Source of the DNA: Tamarix chinensis
Taxonomy: Eukaryota > Streptophyta > Magnoliopsida > Caryophyllales > Tamaricaceae
NCBI GenBank assembly: GCA_030549775.1
Contig: CM060175.1
Coordinates: 107,182,422-107,246,421, forward strand
DNA length: 64,000 nt
Reading direction: 5' to 3'
Shown piece by piece: positions 37,401 to 50,576 of the stretch (its first letter is position 1; every line of letters starts with the position of its first letter). The notes below the pieces were generated by a model. The model searched no databases. It had not been told where the DNA came from and saw nothing but the letters and a program-made list of their open reading frames with translations. A program made the translations under genes and the position numbers.

Positions 37401-40400
37401 TGAGAAATAATATAAAGCTTGTGATATTGATTGCAGTTGATGGACATAGTTTGATAAATTCCTAATATGAGCAATGAAATTATACACTAGGTATGGCCAA
37501 TGTACTCTTTCTATATGAGGGAACTTATAAATTGTAAGATGGTAAAAGTTAAGACATCAGTTTTACAAGTGATATCGGTTTGTTACGCGATTGTGTTCTC
37601 ATTTGGTAAATGGCATTTTGAGGAGCTTTTAGTGTTTTGAAGACGTGTTGGAGGTTTGACCTTTTTGTGTGTTGGGTGAGCACTGTTTTTACCAATTGTT
37701 TAAGGTAAGAAAACTATACTCTGTTTATTTCTAAAAGGAAGTCCTTTTAGTAGACCTCTAGATGTAGGGGGAAAAATACTCCAATGCAATCCTTTTAGTA
37801 CTCCCTCTCTATGTGAGAACAAACCACATTAGGCATTTTCACACTTTGTTAGATCTTCTAAATTTGTCAACCCCCCCCCCCCCCCCAAAAAAAGTAGGTA
37901 GAGAAAGCTTAAGTATATTTGATACATTTAGAAATAATAAAAGTAAGGCTAATACAAAAAATCGGAGCTAAAGTGACTTGGTTTTTACATATAGAGGGTG
38001 TAATTTGCACACTATTTTAATGGTAATAAATTTATACCTAGTATTATAATTATACTATTTATTGGAAAATAACATAATAATTAATGTATAAAAGAAAGGG
38101 AAAAAAGTAAGGGTAAAAATGTAAAGAAAACATTGACTTTCATAAATGAACTTTCTTTTTGAAACATTTTTTTCGTCCTTCCGGAAAGGACTTCCATTTA
38201 TGTTGTACTGTGGGTGATTGTATCTTGTGTCAAAAGGGGAAACTTCAGCCCTATTCCCTTTTTACATCATATATGTAGGTGAGGCTGCCATTATCAACTA
38301 GAATGGTGAGATCATTAGAGAATGAGGGTTGATAAACATGTGGATACTCATTGTTTTACCATTGCTACAGCTATACTCTATGAAGGAGGAGCACCTTGTA
38401 TACTTGAGCCTGATAATTGCTATCATATTTTTTTTGTACTATGGGTTAGTTCATCTGCTTTGGGTCTTAATAATAATAAGTTATATGACTTGTTGTGTGG
38501 TCTGAAATCATCATTTCTATTTATCACCACTGCAAGGATTTCATTATTCTTTAGTTGGCAAAGATGGTTTTTGGTGATAATGAGTTTTAAGTTGCAGCGT
38601 GATCCTGATTGATGATTTTCACTGGCTTATTAGATTGCACTAATCTCCTGCTTCTGCATATTGGAGATGGGGTCTAAAATGGAAAACAAGAAGAAGAGCT
38701 GTGCTTTTGTCTTCATCTTTCTGCTAATCTCTTACATATGATTAATCTGACTTGTCACTGTTGTTATTATCTGGTGGTTTTGCTTATCGACTGTTTTTTG
38801 TCTCTTGCAGCTTCCTACACAAATTCAGGAGGTAATCCAGGCGAAAGTGATCCAACTAATACCACTGTGGGTAGTCTGACATAATGTTATCTCTCAATGA
38901 TCCTGCATTTACATTTATTAAGTTCACATTTGTTGGATGCAGATATTTGTTGGGGGTTTGGACCCAATTGTTACCGATGATCAATTGAGACAAGTCTTCA
39001 GCCAATTTGGTGAGTTGGTTCATGTGAAAATACCTGTGGGCAAGCGTTGTGGGTTCGTGCAATTCGCTAACAGGTTTGTTATACGTGTACCAATGACCCT
39101 ATTATAAGATGCCTAGTTTGATGTTCTTTTCTAACTTAGTTTTTATTGGATGTACCAAAGACCTTGTGCTGAGCAAGCCTTGTCAATTTTGAATGGTACC
39201 ATGATTGGAGGGCAGAATGTCAGACTTTCATGGGGGCGCAGTCCTTCAAACAAGCAGGTACGTCTAATGATGTTGGCTTCTCCTTTTCCATATTTTGGTA
39301 TGGCATAGACAGAGTCAACCAACATAACCAGCCGGTGTCTTAACAGGTTCAGGCAGACCCAAATCAGTGGAATGGTGGATACTATGGTTATGGTCAAGGA
39401 TATGATCCATATGGATATACTGCTCCTCCTGCTCCTCAAGACCCTAGCATGTATTATGCAGGTTATCCTGGATATGGCAACTATCAACAATCACAGCAGG
39501 TGTGTTTGTTTTCATCTTCATTGTTTTTCCAGTATGGTGGCAATTAATCTGCCCATGGGCTAATTCTCCCATAACTTCACAGAACTTGCATCAATTACTT
39601 TAGGCTTCATTTGGATGAAGGAATTCTAGGAGTTATCCTATTTTCTAACATAAATACTTTGTTTGGGTATCCGAAAATAGGATTTAGGAATTTCTCAGAA
39701 GTTGTAAAATCTAGGTTATCATTCCACTGGATAAAATTTTGAATAATTTTATAGTGTATTTATATAGTCTCATAGATAAAAATAACGAAAGTATTGTATA
39801 GTCTCATGGGCTGATTCTCCCATAACTTCACAGAACTTGTATCAATTACTTTAGGCTTCATTTGGATGAAGGAATTCCAGGAGTTATTCTATTTTTCTAA
39901 CACAAATACTTTGTTTGGTAATCCGAAAATAGGATTTAGGAATCTCTCAGAAGTTTTAAAATCTAGGTTATCGTTCCACTGAAATTAAAATCTTGAATAA
40001 TTTTATAGTGTATTTATATAGTCTCATAGATAAAAATAACGAAAGTATTATAAATACTCTATCCAAATTTCATGTATAACAAAATCCGAACAAAATAAAT
40101 AAAATGGTCTATTCAAATCTTCTATCCAAATAATTGATTTATAATTTTGGACTTTTACAAGTGATTTGGAGTTCTATCTTTTTCAAAATTTCATTATTTG
40201 TAAAGATCAACATCCAAATGAAGCCATATGGTATGATTGCTTTCTTGGTGACTTGTAGAAATGTGTTTGGCCTTTGATATTCTTATTTTACGTTTCTGTC
40301 CTGCTGTTTTTATTCTTTTTTCTGCGCCCCCACGTCATCTATTTTCTCTCAGGCCCCATTCCACAGTTGGCGCTCAACTGTCCTTTTTTATTTCAAATGA

Positions 40401-40955
40401 CTAAGAAGTAAGGTTCACAAAGTCGACAAACAATGGTGGATCTCTTGTCCTATCCATATTATCAACAAAATTAAGTATTGGTTAAGGATGGATGTCCCTT
40501 TAGTTGTCCCGAATGTGTAAGCCTATTGGTTCTGTGGAGCTTGGCCATTTGGATGGAATATATTTTTTGCCCATATTTTTCATCACTAAACAGTAAATAA
40601 GCAGGATATGATAAACGACTTGAAGTCCCTTCTGTAGCATTGCTAGCACTGCGTTAGGTGTGGCCTGTGTCATGATCATTTATGTCTCCGATCGTTCTGT
40701 CTGCAATTACTCTTTTCTATCTGAGCAAAGAAAGGCTAGTCACGGAACAATAGAAAGGTATCTCCTTTCTGGTTGCTTCCTGGCATTTGTCCTGACATGC
40801 CTGTTTGTATTTATCTTCATCGCTCTGGAATACAAGCTCAGACATTGCCACAGCAGGGCATCGACGAATTTGTGTCTTTAGCTGATACAATTTTTTATTA
40901 AGGGGGAGTTATGTTTGGTATGTCTAAATGCTTTCGTTATATGTTACTGCAGTGA
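34416..40955 (+). CDS. RBP45: RBP45-type RNA-binding protein with three RRMs
   Basis: Seven exons: 34416-34805, 35846-36314, 38811-38866, 38943-39073, 39161-39257, 39347-39499 and 40953-40955, all with GT/AG introns and consistent phases, giving 432 aa. Residues 1-100 are Gln/Pro/Ala-rich. RRM1 (about 106-183) has SLWIGDL and GYGFIEF, RRM2 (199-275) TIFVGDL and KGYGFVKF, RRM3 (306-376) TIFVGGL and RCGFVQF. The tail is rich in Gly, Tyr and Gln (GYYGYGQGYDPYGY) and ends QQSQQ. Plant RBP45/RBP47 proteins are nuclear/stress-granule proteins that bind U-rich and poly(A) RNA. The N-terminal Gln/Pro region and the SLWIGDLQYWMDENY motif fit RBP45 better than RBP47. The stop TGA is the first codon of exon 7, so the normal end of translation needs the last intron removed. 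Confidence 0.93.
36315..38810 (+). other. RBP45 intron 2
   Basis: A 2.5-kb intron (donor AAAG/GTATGC, acceptor TGTCTCTTGCAG) splitting the linker between RRM2 and RRM3. It holds a Stowaway-like MITE at 37801-38000 and no coding sequence; the open stretch at 38322-38612 has no family resemblance. Confidence 0.75.
37801..38000. mobile_element. Stowaway-like MITE in RBP45 intron 2
   Basis: Left end CTCCCTCTCTATGTGAGAAC and right end, on the other strand, CACCCTCTATATGTAAAAAC, flanked by TA (37799-37800 and 38001-38002). It is 200 bp long with a run of 16 C at 37871-37886 in the middle, and has no coding capacity. Confidence 0.7.
39603..40225. mobile_element. MITE with internally duplicated left part, RBP45 intron 6
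   Basis: Ends are a perfect 15-bp inverted repeat, GGCTTCATTTGGATG at 39603 and CATCCAAATGAAGCC ending at 40225. The first part is present twice with a period of 251 bp (second GGCTTCATTTGGATG at 39854); the duplication also includes about 50 bp of flanking intron (CATGGGCTAATTCTCC, repeated as CATGGGCTGATTCTCC). TIR style resembles PIF/Harbinger MITEs, but a matching 3-bp target duplication is not clear (TTA against ATA). Confidence 0.65.
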
Positions 40956-41340
40956 TATTTACCTGGGAAGTGAAATCCGTGAAGCCGGGAAGCAGTTCCT
41001 TATGGCGCTGTGGTGGGCTCAGCTGTGTGTTGGCCGCAGCTTGTAACAGATGAGTGGGTTATCGAGATGTTTTGTTTGGACCTGTTGAATACCTTGCTTT
41101 ATTTACTGCATTATACTCTGTGGGTTTGAATGTGGTTTTTTGAGCTTGCATCCAGCTTTGTTGTGTGGGGCAAATTTGATTGCAGACTGCAGAGCAGCAA
41201 ATTATAGTTGCCATAGTTGTAATGCTATGCTGATTCTATGGTTATTCTATTTTATTGCTTGTGCTGGCTGCATGAAGTGTGCTGTCCAACGTCTACTTTC
41301 TGTTCACATTATATTTTGATGTACTCTGCATTTTTTTGTG
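40956..41340 (+). other. RBP45 3' untranslated region
   Basis: Sequence after the stop in exon 7 is T-rich and unstructured; no canonical AATAAA is seen before about 41340, though AAAATAAGG at 41342-41350 is near. The end is approximate. Confidence 0.4.
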
Positions 41341-42774
41341 CAAAATAAGGGATTAAAAGGAGAGGATGTTGGGTATTGGCGTTGAGGTGCGACTAGAGGA
41401 AAGCAATATTTTCTGCATTGAACTTTGAAACGATATCACTAAAAAGAGCATGCATGTATTTCATCTTGGGAGTTTTTCATCATAGAACTTTCTTTGGTTG
41501 GTGTAGTTCACTATAAATCTTCGTTTGGATGGGGTATGGGGTAGTTTTAGGAATGATTTAGCTTTGCAGGGTGGGTGGGACGGATCATGTGGGATTAACC
41601 AAATGCTATCTCCAGTTTTATCTCATTACAGATAATGAAGTTGTTAAAAAAACTATTAGTTGTGAAAATGTGAAATCCCTCAATTCTAGATGAGAAAACG
41701 TGACTAGGAAGAGATGTGGGAATAGAAATCAACGAAGATTATGGAGTTGATTGAGGTTCGATCTTCATTAAGGATCTAAGGATGTAATCTGTTTCCTTTT
41801 ATTTAGAAAAAGAGAGGCCACACTGTTTCTTTGCTAACACTATTTGTTTGTTTAGAGGTTAACATAGGTTGGGTGATATTAGGTTTTTATTTTATTATAT
41901 TCACCTCAATTGTCAAATTGTTTAAGATTGTTTAAATTAGATATTAACTTAATCTAACCTGGGTTTATATTTGATGAGTTTAATTAGAAATTAGAGTCTA
42001 ACAAATATTAATTTAATCAAAATTTTGGATTTATGTGAATATCAAGAATGAGTTAATATGAGTAACATAAATCTTGTAGCACAATAAAAGAGTTGTGTTA
42101 GGTTTGCACCGGACATTATGCTTCTACTAGTATTCACATGGATAAGTTTGATTCAATATTAGGTGTGCTAGTAACTAAAAATGTATCTGTTTAGGGATGA
42201 TGTGGAAGTAATATAGAAACTAATATCTTGACCCACAAGTCATAAATGATCCTTTAATAATATATTATGACTATCTAAGTTTAAAAGTTGGATGTCCGAT
42301 ACAACCTTAGTATTCATAGGTGATTCATAGGACATCACTAACAATGCTAAAATTATTAAACTCCAGATTAGTGGTTAAAGTTAATTTTAGCTCTAATTTT
42401 TTTAAAAATAAATAATTATTTTGTATAATTATTTTAATATGTAGCTCCAAAGAGGGGTAACTGGCCACCTTAAATCTTCTTAATTCATTTAAAGTTATAG
42501 ATAAATTACTTAGGTTAATCTAATAAATACTTAAATAATATGTTAAAATATTTATCTAGCTTCACTTAATGGAGATTAATCTTGGTGTATGTATTCAACA
42601 AAAAAAGAACCTAGCTATTAGACTTGACAATTTATGCTATGAAACAGATATTGAAATATTATTATTATTTTTTTAAGTTTTGGTTTATTAAACAAAAAAA
42701 AAATACCAAAATATTTCTAAAATTTGGCTTTATAAATAGATATTTATATTAATATATTTTAAATAAAAAATTGG
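41341..42774. other. AT-rich spacer
   Basis: No gene, element end or RNA recognised in this stretch. Confidence 0.5.
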
Positions 42775-43130
42775 TTAAGATTAGTACATTAGTAGTGGAA
42801 GATTAATTTTAAGTATAATAATTGTGAAAAATTATCTCATCGGTCAAATATTAGTACATTAGTGGTAAACGATCAATTTTAAGTATAAGAATAATGAAGT
42901 ATCAATTCACTAGTAAAAAATTAATAAATTAGTGGTGCATGGGTGGTAAAAGATTAGTTTCAAGCAGAATAATGGTAAAAATATTAATTTGTTGGTAAAA
43001 AATGAACACATTAGTGGTAACATATTAATACCTTAGTGGTTAAAAATAAATTTTAAGTAGAATAATGGTAAAATGTCAATTTACTCTTAAAAATCTAGTA
43101 CATTAGTGGCAAAAGATCAATATATTAGTT
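42775..43130. repeat. degenerate tandem repeat, about 80-bp units
   Basis: Repeated words TAGTACATTAGTGGTAAA, GATCAATTTTAAGTA and AATAATGGTAAAAAT recur four or five times with a spacing of about 75-85 bp and many substitutions. Confidence 0.65.
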
Positions 43131-43619
43131 GATGTAAGTTTTTCCTAAATGAATACTATTAAGGGTATGGAGTGTCAGCCCAAAGAGTGAAGGTTGACCC
43201 AAAAGGGATCTAGATTCTCTTCTTCCTTATTCCACACAGGGTTAGTCGAAGTGTGCCGAAGTGTGCAATGTAGGAACAACTGGTTGACACCTATTACACT
43301 GTATTTCCTCCCATTTTCTTCTCCCTCATCCCTACTCTATGTATATGAGGCATTATTCTTATTTTGGGGGATCCGAAATTATTAAGACAATTGTTCCACT
43401 TTTGCTCTCTCTTTTGAATTTTCCCTTGTTTCTCAACATTTACTTGACATCTCTCATAAATCCCTCAACCTTCAAATAGATTGAAATCTGAGCATCTATT
43501 CAAGAAATGGTCTTAGACATCATGACTCCACTAGCACACACCTACGACCAATTGCCACTCCTTTTAGATCAACACGATCACGATACTTTTCAACAACTTA
43601 TCCCACAAGAGCCTTGGTA

Positions 43620-44920
43620 GAGGCTTTGTATATTCTTGAGAGAGAACAAAGGACTAGGATGTATAGTGGTGTCGTCTAAGAAGAGGAAGCCAAGTCAATA
43701 GAAGATGCATGATAAAAAAAAACTAGAAGTGACAAACAACTAGTCTCTAAGACCTCCTAGATACAGGAATGAAAGACATTTTAGTCGAAGAAGGAGACAT
43801 GATGGCCTTTAGAATCATGGAGATGAGGAAGAAATTCAAAGAAATGATGTCCATTTGACAATCATATATGAAGAAGAAAATCAAAAGCATAATGTTTGTC
43901 AAACTCACGGGGGATGAGGTAGACTCTATCAGTAGGATGATAGACCAAAAGATGCGAAAAGATTTGGAAGGTATGAAAGAAAAGAAAGGAGAAACTGATG
44001 GTTATGGTTGGCAACCATCGTTCACAAGAGACATTTTTGAAAATCCAACATAGAGAATCAAAATGCCTACTTTCGAGTCATTCAATGGTTTTTTTAGATC
44101 TAAAGGATCGTCTTAATATGTTCAGGAATATAACGCTGCTAGTCAAAGCATGAGGAGAAACTTTATGTAAGGCATTCTCGGGAACCTTAAAGGGATCAAC
44201 ATTGAGGTGGTTTGGAAAACTCAAAGCCGATTCAATAATCTCTTTTTCTTAGCATGCGATAACTTTCATAGAGCAATTCGATGCATGCTGATGACCTAAA
44301 AAAGATTCCTCATCTTTAATGGGATTCTTCCTAAGGCTGACGGAATCTTTTCAGTCATTTTTGAATAGATTTGATGAGGAGGTTTGGCACATAGATGAGT
44401 TGGACGATGGTATCGCCAAATCTTCCTTACTCAAGGGTTTGGTTGATAAAGACATGGTTGAGAATTTATAGTTGGCCAAACACAAATTCCTTAGTGAAAA
44501 GATGTACGAGAGAGAATAGATGTTAAGGAAATACTCGAGGCAATGTGGACGGTGGCTAGGAAAGTAGAGACACACTCCATACCAAGACAGAGGCTAGACA
44601 AAGAAATATACATGGCAAAGAAAATAAATATACTAGAGGGAGATCGTGTGGGTTTAAGGCTGAAGGTTCCCGTAGCTTCCTCGCGGGTTCCCATTGTTAG
44701 ATTTGATAAACACACACCCTTAGTGGCCAACCTTGAACATATATACAATGTTGAAAATGACAAACATACATTTTCAAGGTCATTTCCCATTTGAGCCGAC
44801 AAGAAGCACATAAACTTGAATAAGTAGCGTGCCTTTCACGAAGAATACAAACACACCACAGATGAATGTCGGTCGTTAAAGAATGTGGTTGAAGATATAG
44901 TTTGTAAGGGTCAATAAAAA
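43620..44920 (+). pseudogene. Tat-like gag remnant
   Basis: Readable pieces are FTRDIFENPT followed by KMPTFESFNG (44020-44090) and LCKAFSGTLKGSTLRWFG (about 44165-44220), the usual Tat-type gag segments, in different frames with stops between them. Confidence 0.65.
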
Positions 44921-45262
44921 AAATCATGCACAAAAGTTCTTTGTAAAATAAGAATACGAGTAAATCGTTAATTTCCTTCACTGCCTCAAGCTAAAGGGCT
45001 TAAAAAAATACACACTAGAATTCTTGATGGGAACAAGGAACACATCCCTAAAGGAATACATCAGAAAAGATGATATCCATAACACAAACAAAAGAGCAAG
45101 AATGAGTGATTAGGAAGTCAACTTCATAGCGACGGATAAGGGGTTGAGTACGATGGAGATGACCCCTTAGTGATCGAAGTGCAAAATTTCGAATTGTGTA
45201 ATGAAGAGGGTACTTGTGGATATGGATGGTTTTGTTGATGCCATTTTTGAAGAAGCTTATAA

Positions 45263-45500
45263 AAACTAGAATTTCCAAAAGAATACTTGATTAATAAGAT
45301 TACACTTTTAGTGGGATTTATGGAAAATGTCATAACATCAAAGGACATGGTAGATCTCACACTAATAGTTGATCAGTCAGGGATACCGAAGAACATAAGA
45401 ATAGACTTTGCTGTAGTTGCATGTCTGTTGACATATAACATGATACTTGGTTGGTCATCCTTTAATAAGTTCTAGGATAGTATTTTTATGGACGGACTTT
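45263..45500 (+). pseudogene. retroelement protease remnant
   Basis: Open from about 45263 to 45475. It contains VVACLLTYNMILGWSSFNKF, matching the YNxILGR region near the end of Tat-type proteases. It ends just before a (CA)n tract and the 45655 solo LTR. Confidence 0.6.
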
Positions 45501-45609
45501 TAATGATATTTTTGGGTAATGGTGGATGGGGAGAAGTCTAGGGTGATTGAAGAGTGGCTCACCAGTGATGTGTAATCGAGGTACGAGGCACCCTAGGACA
45601 ATAAGATGC

Positions 45610-45613
<4 letters not shown>

Positions 45614-45641
<28 letters not shown>
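45614..45641. repeat. (CA)n microsatellite
   Basis: About 14 CA units directly upstream of the 45655-49078 solo LTR. Confidence 0.9.
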
Positions 45642-45644
<3 letters not shown>

Positions 45645-45654
45645 AAAGAGATTG

Positions 45655-48600
45655 TGTAACACTCCAAATTTTACAACTAAAAAATTTTATTTTATAGTAG
45701 AAGCACATAATTAAAATATTGGGTATTATTGTTTTAATTGATGTGATTATAGTTTGCCATACCATTCCTACATCAATCAAAATGCTAAAACCATTCAAAG
45801 TAAAATAAAATAATTAGAAATGAGAGAGGCTTTATAAATATAAATATGAGTTTGGAGATCAACTTTGAGATACAATAACAAAATAGAACAAAAAGGGATA
45901 TCATAGATTGAAGAGTCCAAAATGTATTAAGATAAAAACATCATCTGGATAAGATGAATTTTCGCTCAAACACCCAGTACAGGAAAAAACACTCCTCCCT
46001 CTACAATGCATCAAAGGCAAAAAAATAAAAATTAAATCATCTAATTGGTCCTCAAAAACCTGCAGAAAAGCATCTCGATCATCTACTCGTGGGAACGAGC
46101 ATCACTTATAAAAAAGCTGGTCAGTACTCTACATAGTGAGTAAGGTAACAATACTATCGAGTCAATGATGCAGTTAAAAACATACATTCATAGCAGATAG
46201 TGAGTATATGTGTGGAATATATAAAATATCACAAGGTAAATAATGATCAAGGTCTCTTTATTATATATAACCATTTTTATTCTTTTATTTATATTGAGTT
46301 CAGGGACCTCACTATTCTTAAATTAGTGGAACAGTCAGAAACACCTCTCAAAGACAATACATCCGAGCCGCTATTATTATTATCCAATGAAACAAATCTA
46401 ACACCTCTTAGGACAAAACCTCCTTGAGCCATTATTCTTAAATTGATGGAACGGTTTGAATCACCTCTCAGGGACAACACACCTTAGCTACTATTATCAT
46501 TTAGTGGAACATACCCAACATCTTAGCTCTAACTCATGTACTCTTCCACTTTAGGTCATTAGTATCTTATCCATTAGGTTACTTATCTCAAACCATATTA
46601 TATTTCATGTTGATTTTAGGGCCACACTATTCTTAATTCGATGGAATAGACTAAAACACCTCTGAGGGACAACACATTTAAACCACTATTATTGTTCGGT
46701 GGAATGAACCTATCACCTTTCAGGGCAAAACATTTCCAAGCCACTATTCTTAAATCGGCGGAATGGTCTGAAACATCTCTCAAGGACAACACACCTGAGC
46801 TACTATTATTATCTGGTGGAACAGATCCATAAAATACCTAAGCTAGACTTACTTAATATTTCAGTTTAAGTGATTAATATCTTATTCATGATTGATTTGG
46901 AAAGTATAGAACATTTTCAAAGCACATGAGGCATATCATGAGATCATAAGGTCATTTTGTAGGGTTAAGACCCCTTATATTTCCCCAAAATCCTAGTTTT
47001 ACACTTTTATCGTAACTCTTTTAATCCCCAAACTTAGTATCTCTTCCTCAAATATTATTATTATCAAAATACTTAAATTTAAAGGCCTAACTCTAAGTTA
47101 CTACATATATAATAATAACCCTATTTTAACAACATATTTAAATTTGTGGTCTAAATCTACTATTTCACACGTGTGATAATAGCCTCCTCATTTTAGGGTT
47201 ACTATTTCTAAATCAAATCATTTTCATACTTTATTAAACTTAGATAATTCACAACTATTATAAGCACTTCATATAAATTCCTTAGCATATTTTAGATTAA
47301 ATAACATCATAACATACCATGATTATCATATTTAACCTATGCTGACCAAAATGTCCTTATTAATAACAAAATCCTTATTTCATACAAATCTTATATGTTT
47401 GGTAACATTATTGCCATATACTCCATTTATGTCCATATACGTTATTATACTCATTTTATATTCATCATATCTTAATTAATAAACCCATGTTACAACTATA
47501 CATCACACCAAGGGTTTTTCCACATAAAATAACAATATTACATGAACTTTACTTACTCATTTTCTATCATATAATATCAACCACATATCATAGCATTAAC
47601 AATAATATATTAATTCACATAATAACAATAACATGGTATAACACAAAAATATGTATAACACTTTAGCAACCATAAATCCTAGACTACTATCCTTACAAAA
47701 ATGACTCCTGTCTCTACGCACGCTAATCCTATTCCGTCTCTTCTGAAACCTTAAAAAAATACCTAATAAATCATAATAAAATACCATTAGTATTAAACCG
47801 CATAAGTAAGGAAATGTTTACGAAAATGAAAGGGTGAGAGAAGGGAGAAAAACTAAACTAAGTAAGGTGGTGTTTAGGAAAACTTTGCACAACCAAACAA
47901 GGGGGAATGGTGGGTTATGCTGTGGGAGGGTGGAGCAACGACACAAGCTACCGTTTCTATGGGGGTGCAATGGTTGGTGGAGGTTAAAACAAGGAGTGTT
48001 TAGTTGTGGAAGTTAGAGGGTGGTGATAGGGTGCAGTCGTGGTTGTCGAAGGCAGGAGGGTGTTGTTGGAGATGACAAAGGGTGGTGAGAGGGTGCGGTC
48101 GTGGTTGCCAAATGATGAAGGGTGTGGTGCGGTGATTGTTGCCAAAGAAGGAGGGGGTGCACTAGTTGCTGGTGCCATAGCCAAGGAAGAAAAGAAAGGG
48201 GACTATAGTGTAAAATGCTGAGGGTGGAGGCGTGAGCTGCGGTTGAAGTTGCCAAAAAGGGATGGTATGGTGCGGTGGTTTTTGCTACAACCAAGGGAAA
48301 AGAAAAAGGGAAGGGCTATGGTGTGTTTGGACGGAGGTGGAGGGGATGTAACAGAGGATTTGGCTGATGGTTATGGGGGGTTTTGGTGTAGGTTGACGCA
48401 GGTGGTGGAGGTGCCTTATTGGGCTCGTTGGTGGGGGTTTTTGAAATTATTTTTGCGGTGGCAAGGAGGAGGTGAAGGAGGAAGACAATTGTGTTATTGC
48501 TGTAGAAAACAAAAGGGAGAGAAGAGAGGTGGTCAGGGAATTTATTGTCGAACATTTATATATGTACACATGGAGAGATGAGAGAGGAGGGGGTATAGCA

Positions 48601-49078
48601 ACTGAAAGAACCCCAACCCACGATTGTGGGGGCTAGGAATTGATAGGCTGATGGGGGTAGGGGATGGTTTGGCAGGTGATAGGGGAGTGATGGGGCATGC
48701 CAGGCATTGTTTGTGGATAATGTCTCATGTGGGAAGAAGGGGGAAAAGAAAAAGGAGAGGGAGTAGGATGATCGAAGGAAGAAAAGAGAAAGGAGAGAAA
48801 AGGGAAAATAAAAAGAGAGAATTCATAGGTTCGGTTTTTAATTAGGATAAGATTACTATAATCTAGGTGAGGATATTAGGATAGATTAATTAAACAATCA
48901 TCGGGGATTAAGTTTAAGTTAGAAAATATATTAATAACTCGAAATAAAAATTAGGGTTAGACTAAGATTTATGATTAGGGAGTTAGGGTATCATGGAAAA
49001 ATAAATTTTTTAAGGTTAGAATTAGGTTACAGTATTAATTACTTGGAATTAGGTTTAGTTAAAATTCAAGGTATTATA
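45655..49078 (-). mobile_element. solo LTR of the long-LTR family, inverted
   Basis: On the plus strand it begins TGTAACACTCCAAATTTTAC and ends AATTCAAGGTATTATA. 5-bp flanks are GATTG (45650-45654) and GATTA (49079-49083), a target duplication with one difference. Read on the minus strand it has the family order: AT-rich start, TATA box (48555-48562), C-rich zone (48600-47834), AT-rich middle, hairpin modules (46860-46280), promoter-distal hairpin, stem-loop and terminal inverted repeat. It splits the protease from the reverse transcriptase of the Tat-like element. No gene inside. Confidence 0.75.
46290..46830 (-). repeat. CCAC..GTGG module array, divergent version
   Basis: Seven or eight units on the plus strand of the type CCACTATTATTGTTCGGTGG or GCTACTATTATTATCTGGTG separated by CACCTCTCAGGGACAACACA. 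The short stem bases are kept although the loop sequence differs from the other LTR copies. Confidence 0.65.
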
Positions 49079-49214
49079 GATTAGCCCTAAAATATATCAT
49101 TGCCCTCGGAGAAGGCATTCAACCTGTTGCAGAGACAAAAGAAAAAGAAAAATAGGTTGGGGGATACAAAACACAAGGTGATGATTAATAAAGATATATG
49201 TGAGGTTGATAAAG

Positions 49215-50110
49215 AGAAGCAACCATCTTTTCTCAGAAGCAACAAAGATGTCTTTACCTGGAAAGTGTTTGAATGAGAGAAAATTCCTCCAGAATTTATT
49301 GAGCATCAATTGGATATAATAGAGGGAATAAACTCAGTAAAAAAAGGGAAGAGAGTTGTTAGATCAGAAAAGTATAAAGTGATTCGAGAGGAGGTAGAAA
49401 AGTTTATCTATTCAGGTTTCATCTAGAATGTAAAATATGCTATCTGGATTGCTAATCTAGTCCTGGTAAAAAATCCAATGGAAAATGGAGAATGTGCGCC
49501 GACTTCACATACCTGAAAAAAAAAAAACTTATCCTAAAGATAGCTACCCACTCCCTCGGATTGACCGTTTGATTGATTTGATAATAGGGTAAGAAAGTTT
49601 GATCTTTGTGGATGCCTTATTAGGGTATCACTAGATCAAACTTGTTGAAGTTGATTAAGAAAATACCACCTTTATAATGGACCACAACCTTTATTATTAT
49701 AAGGTGATGCCATTTAGAGCGAAGAATATGGGTGCGACTTTTCAAAGGCTGGTAAATTTATTTTTTTCAAGGGCAAATTGGAAAGCAAATAGAAGCTCAT
49801 GTGGATGATATGATTGTAAAACATAAGAAAAAGGAAACCGGCACGCAAGAGCTCCAATTTATTTTTGATACCCCAAGGTGATACTGACATAAGTTAAATT
49901 TGAGCAAATGTGTGTTTGGAGTTGGCGCTAACAAATTTCTAAGATTTATGGTATCCAACAGGGGTATTGACATAAACCTTGAAAATATTGCTGTAGTTTT
50001 GGACATGCATCCTCTGATAGGGAAAAGAGACATATAACAATCAAGTAGAACATTGGTTGCATTAGATAGGTTATTAGGTAGAGGAGTAGACAAAATCTTT
50101 CTCTTCTTCA
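49215..50110 (+). pseudogene. Tat-like reverse transcriptase remnant
   Basis: Readable blocks in alternating frames: DSYPLPRIDRLIDL (about 49540), SLIFVDALLGYHQIKL, TFIMDHNLYYYKVMPF, GATFQRLVN and EAHVDDMIVKHKKKE with the catalytic YVDDM reading HVDDM (about 49800), then LNLSKCVFGV. Many stops and frameshifts. Confidence 0.75.
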
Positions 50111-50576
50111 AGCTTTTGCGAGTAAAGGATAATTTCTAATGGAATAAAGATTGTAAAAAAGCTTTTGATGATCTAAAAGCTAACATGTCTAAGCTTCCCA
50201 TCTTAAATACTTTTGTAGAAGGAGAGGATTTGTTCATATACCTTGCGGATTGTTGTCTATCATTTTATCTGTTCTTGTTAAAGAAGATGCTAGAGATGGG
50301 TTCAAAGACCCTTTTATTATACTAGTAAAGTAGTCTATGATGTCTATACTCCAACTTAGAGAATATTTCTTATTCTCTATTAATCACCTCAGGGAAGTTA
50401 AAACCTTATTTTGATTCACTTAATTATGGTTTTAACTAATATTTCTCTTAGAGCTATTTTGTATAAACCTAAGAACTATAAAAGGATGATGGCGTGGGTC
50501 ACTAAAATGAGTAGATATGATACTTAATATAGACCCAAACCTATCGTCAAGGACAAACCATAGATTATTTTATTAT

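Noticed and set aside
47834..48581. Gly/Val-rich plus-strand frames
   Set aside because: They are the reverse complement of the C-rich zone of an inverted LTR.
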